This document shows, piece after piece, positions 26,657 through 28,122 of a DNA stretch of 28,122 bases. The translations under genes were made by a program, and so were the position numbers. Source of the DNA: an uncultured Campylobacter sp. (GTDB lineage: Bacteria > Campylobacterota > Campylobacteria > Campylobacterales > Campylobacteraceae); the NCBI RefSeq assembly GCF_937981295.1, contig NZ_CALJPC010000102.1, positions 1 to 28,122 on the forward strand, in the 5' to 3' direction. Under the pieces are notes generated by a model, which was not told the DNA's origin, searched no databases, and saw only the letters and a list, made by a program, of their open reading frames with translations. Positions within the stretch are counted from its first letter, which is position 1, and every line of letters begins with the position of its first letter.

Positions 26657-26953
26657 TTATTTTTTAAAAGCAAATAATATAGCATTGTGTGTCTCTATAA
26701 TTTTTTGTAATTCTTTGCCAGAAACTATTATACAATCATTATCTTCATAATTACATAAATACCAACTATATGCATCTTCGAGCTCTGATATATATTTAAT
26801 ATCCTTTTCTCTATATGCTTTTAATAAAAGCATCCTTGGCAAAATTTCTCTCTCAAATTTATCATTTTCTAAGTTTGTTATATAAAAACCGCAAGCAATC
26901 AATACTATAAGCAAGCAAACAACAAAGCATAAAATAATTTTGAACTTATTCAT
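26657..26953 (-). CDS. Small membrane or lipoprotein, candidate cognate immunity protein
   Basis: A 98-residue protein whose ATG (26953-26951) overlaps the stop of the large toxin gene by ATGA, with AAAGGA inside the end of that gene, so translation is probably coupled. Residues 6-24 are strongly hydrophobic and end in LIAC with C21, a fair lipobox, so it may be a lipoprotein or a signal-anchored protein; a periplasmic position for the C-terminal domain follows either way. AT-rich like its neighbour. No family was recognised. The position is that of a cognate immunity protein to the toxin C-terminus. Confidence 0.65.
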   Translation of the reverse strand: MNKFKIILCFVVCLLIVLIACGFYITNLENDKFEREILPRMLLLKAYREKDIKYISELEDAYSWYLCNYEDNDCIIVSGKELQKIIETHNAILFAFKK

Positions 26954-28122
26954 TTATGTCCTTTATTTTCTGGCAAAAATTTCATTTCTCCATTCCCGCC
27001 AAAGCCAAAATAAGCTGGCGAGCTAAGACTTGGAAATAGCCAATTAAAGTAAAATTTATTTGGATATCCATAAACGGGAACCCCAAGTTGATTAGCTAAG
27101 TCTTGAGCTACTGATATAGTATTTTTTCCATCTTTTCCAGAAAAACACATATATAAACTTACGCTATCCACTTGTGGATCAAATTTCTTAATATCGGCCG
27201 CTAACTGAGAAACAGGGGTAACTCCTATACCCTTGAATTTATTATCATCTCGGAGATCAATAAAATTTCCTTCGGAACCGTGAGCGGCGACTCCTACCCA
27301 ATGCGGACTTTTCTTATCACCCTTATATTCCACGGCAGCATTATAATTAAATTTCTCATGTGTTTTATTGAAATACACCAAGTCCAAATCATCACTCTTC
27401 CTCTGATCCAGCGAGTAAAAGTATTTGGTATCGGCTACGACGGTTTTGTCGTTAGGATTTACTTTAGGCGAATAGTCGTTAAGACTTCTACCGTTTAATC
27501 TTAAAGCCTTTTCCGACATACTTAGCATGCCTAGGGCATAGTTGGTAGCGAATTGATTTTGCGCGGGATCTTTAGGTATGAAAGTACCTCGTTTATTATC
27601 GCTGCGATGAACAAGCTCGTGTCTCAAAGATGTCATAAATTCTTTCGCATTGCTAATGTGCTTCGTATTGATATATACAGAATTCGGATCGTCGGAGTTA
27701 AATTTTCCTCCGCTTCCTTCGTCTAGATTGGCAAATTTAACCTTTGCCCCCATTTGATTTGCTATATCCTGTGCGGCTCGTTGCTTTTTAAATATATCGG
27801 CGCTAGGATCGTTTAGCACGTCAAGATTTGCCGCAAGCGACATACTATCTTTATCGTATCCGCTAGTAAAGCCTCCGATATAGTCAAATATTTTATAGGC
27901 TTTCGCATTCTCGGTAGTGGCTATTAAATTTATAGCTTCGTATATCGCACTCCCCCTATTAAGCTCATCCTTTATCTCATTCCTTCCCCCTTCGCTAAAC
28001 AACCTCATATCCACGCTTGCATCGACATTGGAGTTTAGCTTTGTAGAGTATAGCTCTTTGCTTAGCTTGGAGCTATCTCTGTTTAATCTCATAAGATCGT
28101 CTGAGTTATATAGAGCCTTATT
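26950..28122 (-). CDS. C-terminal part of a large polymorphic-toxin (hemagglutinin/CdiA-like) protein
   Basis: The frame is open to the window edge (first codon 28122), giving 390 visible residues; an internal ATG at 28092 is not the start. The first part, with SVDMRLFSEGGRNEIKDEL and an IATTENAKAYKIFDYIGGF segment, resembles pre-toxin regions of large two-partner-secreted hemagglutinin-like proteins. Next comes a zincin-like HExxH motif, HELVH at residues 168-172 (27621-27607). The C-terminal 150 residues look like a caspase-fold (clan CD) peptidase: a histidine in GVAAHGSEGNF (27282-27280) and a cysteine in VSLYMCFSGKDG (27147-27145), followed by LANQLGVPVYGYP. This last domain is the likely toxin. 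Recognition is by motif only; the secretion domains lie outside the window. Confidence 0.75.
   Translation of the reverse strand, partial: NKALYNSDDLMRLNRDSSKLSKELYSTKLNSNVDASVDMRLFSEGGRNEIKDELNRGSAIYEAINLIATTENAKAYKIFDYIGGFTSGYDKDSMSLAANLDVLNDPSADIFKKQRAAQDIANQMGAKVKFANLDEGSGGKFNSDDPNSVYINTKHISNAKEFMTSLRHELVHRSDNKRGTFIPKDPAQNQFATNYALGMLSMSEKALRLNGRSLNDYSPKVNPNDKTVVADTKYFYSLDQRKSDDLDLVYFNKTHEKFNYNAAVEYKGDKKSPHWVGVAAHGSEGNFIDLRDDNKFKGIGVTPVSQLAADIKKFDPQVDSVSLYMCFSGKDGKNTISVAQDLANQLGVPVYGYPNKFYFNWLFPSLSSPAYFGFGGNGEMKFLPENKGHK

Overview
The window looks like a chromosomal segment of a Campylobacter species (Campylobacterota). Supporting signs are the order hemB-argF-UPF0763-hemN-CCG iron-sulfur protein, a UPF0763 (DUF2603) protein, separate rpoB and rpoC genes of about 1378 and 1504 codons, and AT-rich spacers full of AAATTTTAAAATTT-like words between fairly GC-rich genes. 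That last mix suggests one of the higher-GC oral species, such as a C. gracilis-like organism. The species assignment is inference; the genus rests on family knowledge.

Layout. Bases 1-4516 (+) hold the 3' end of hemB, argF, a UPF0763 gene, hemN and a two-CCG-domain iron-sulfur oxidoreductase subunit, tightly packed. A gene-poor stretch follows, then a small membrane/coiled-coil protein on the minus strand. From 5432 a sigma70 promoter with perfect consensus hexamers leads into tRNA-Thr(TGT), tRNA-Tyr(GTA), tRNA-Gly(TCC), tRNA-Thr(GGT) and tuf, the same order as the thrU-tyrU-glyT-thrT-tufB operon of E. coli. After a terminator come rpmG, tRNA-Trp, secE, nusG, rplK, rplA, rplJ, rplL, rpoB and rpoC. 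A DoxX-family membrane protein precedes the str operon (rpsL-rpsG-fusA), and tpx (thiol peroxidase) follows across a 0.6 kb spacer.

The last 4 kb (24.4-28.1 kb, minus strand) is accessory DNA, with visibly AT-rich small genes. It reads, in transcription order, as: the C-terminal 390 residues of a large polymorphic-toxin-type protein that runs off the window; two small membrane-anchored proteins (candidate immunity proteins), the first overlapping the toxin stop by ATGA; an orphan toxin tip resembling the colicin E3 rRNase domain; and a 242-residue protein overlapping that tip by ATGA, most simply its immunity protein but far larger than the known E3 immunity proteins. Beyond that is a DUF4272 gene interrupted by a single in-frame TAG.

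The housekeeping part is ordinary gene expression machinery: elongation factors, ribosomal proteins, protein export, antitermination and RNA polymerase. Its interest lies in regulatory detail: a foldable rplJ leader, an rplL-rpoB attenuator-like hairpin, and a stacked terminator/promoter at 25.3 kb. The toxin locus is the part most likely to hold something undescribed.
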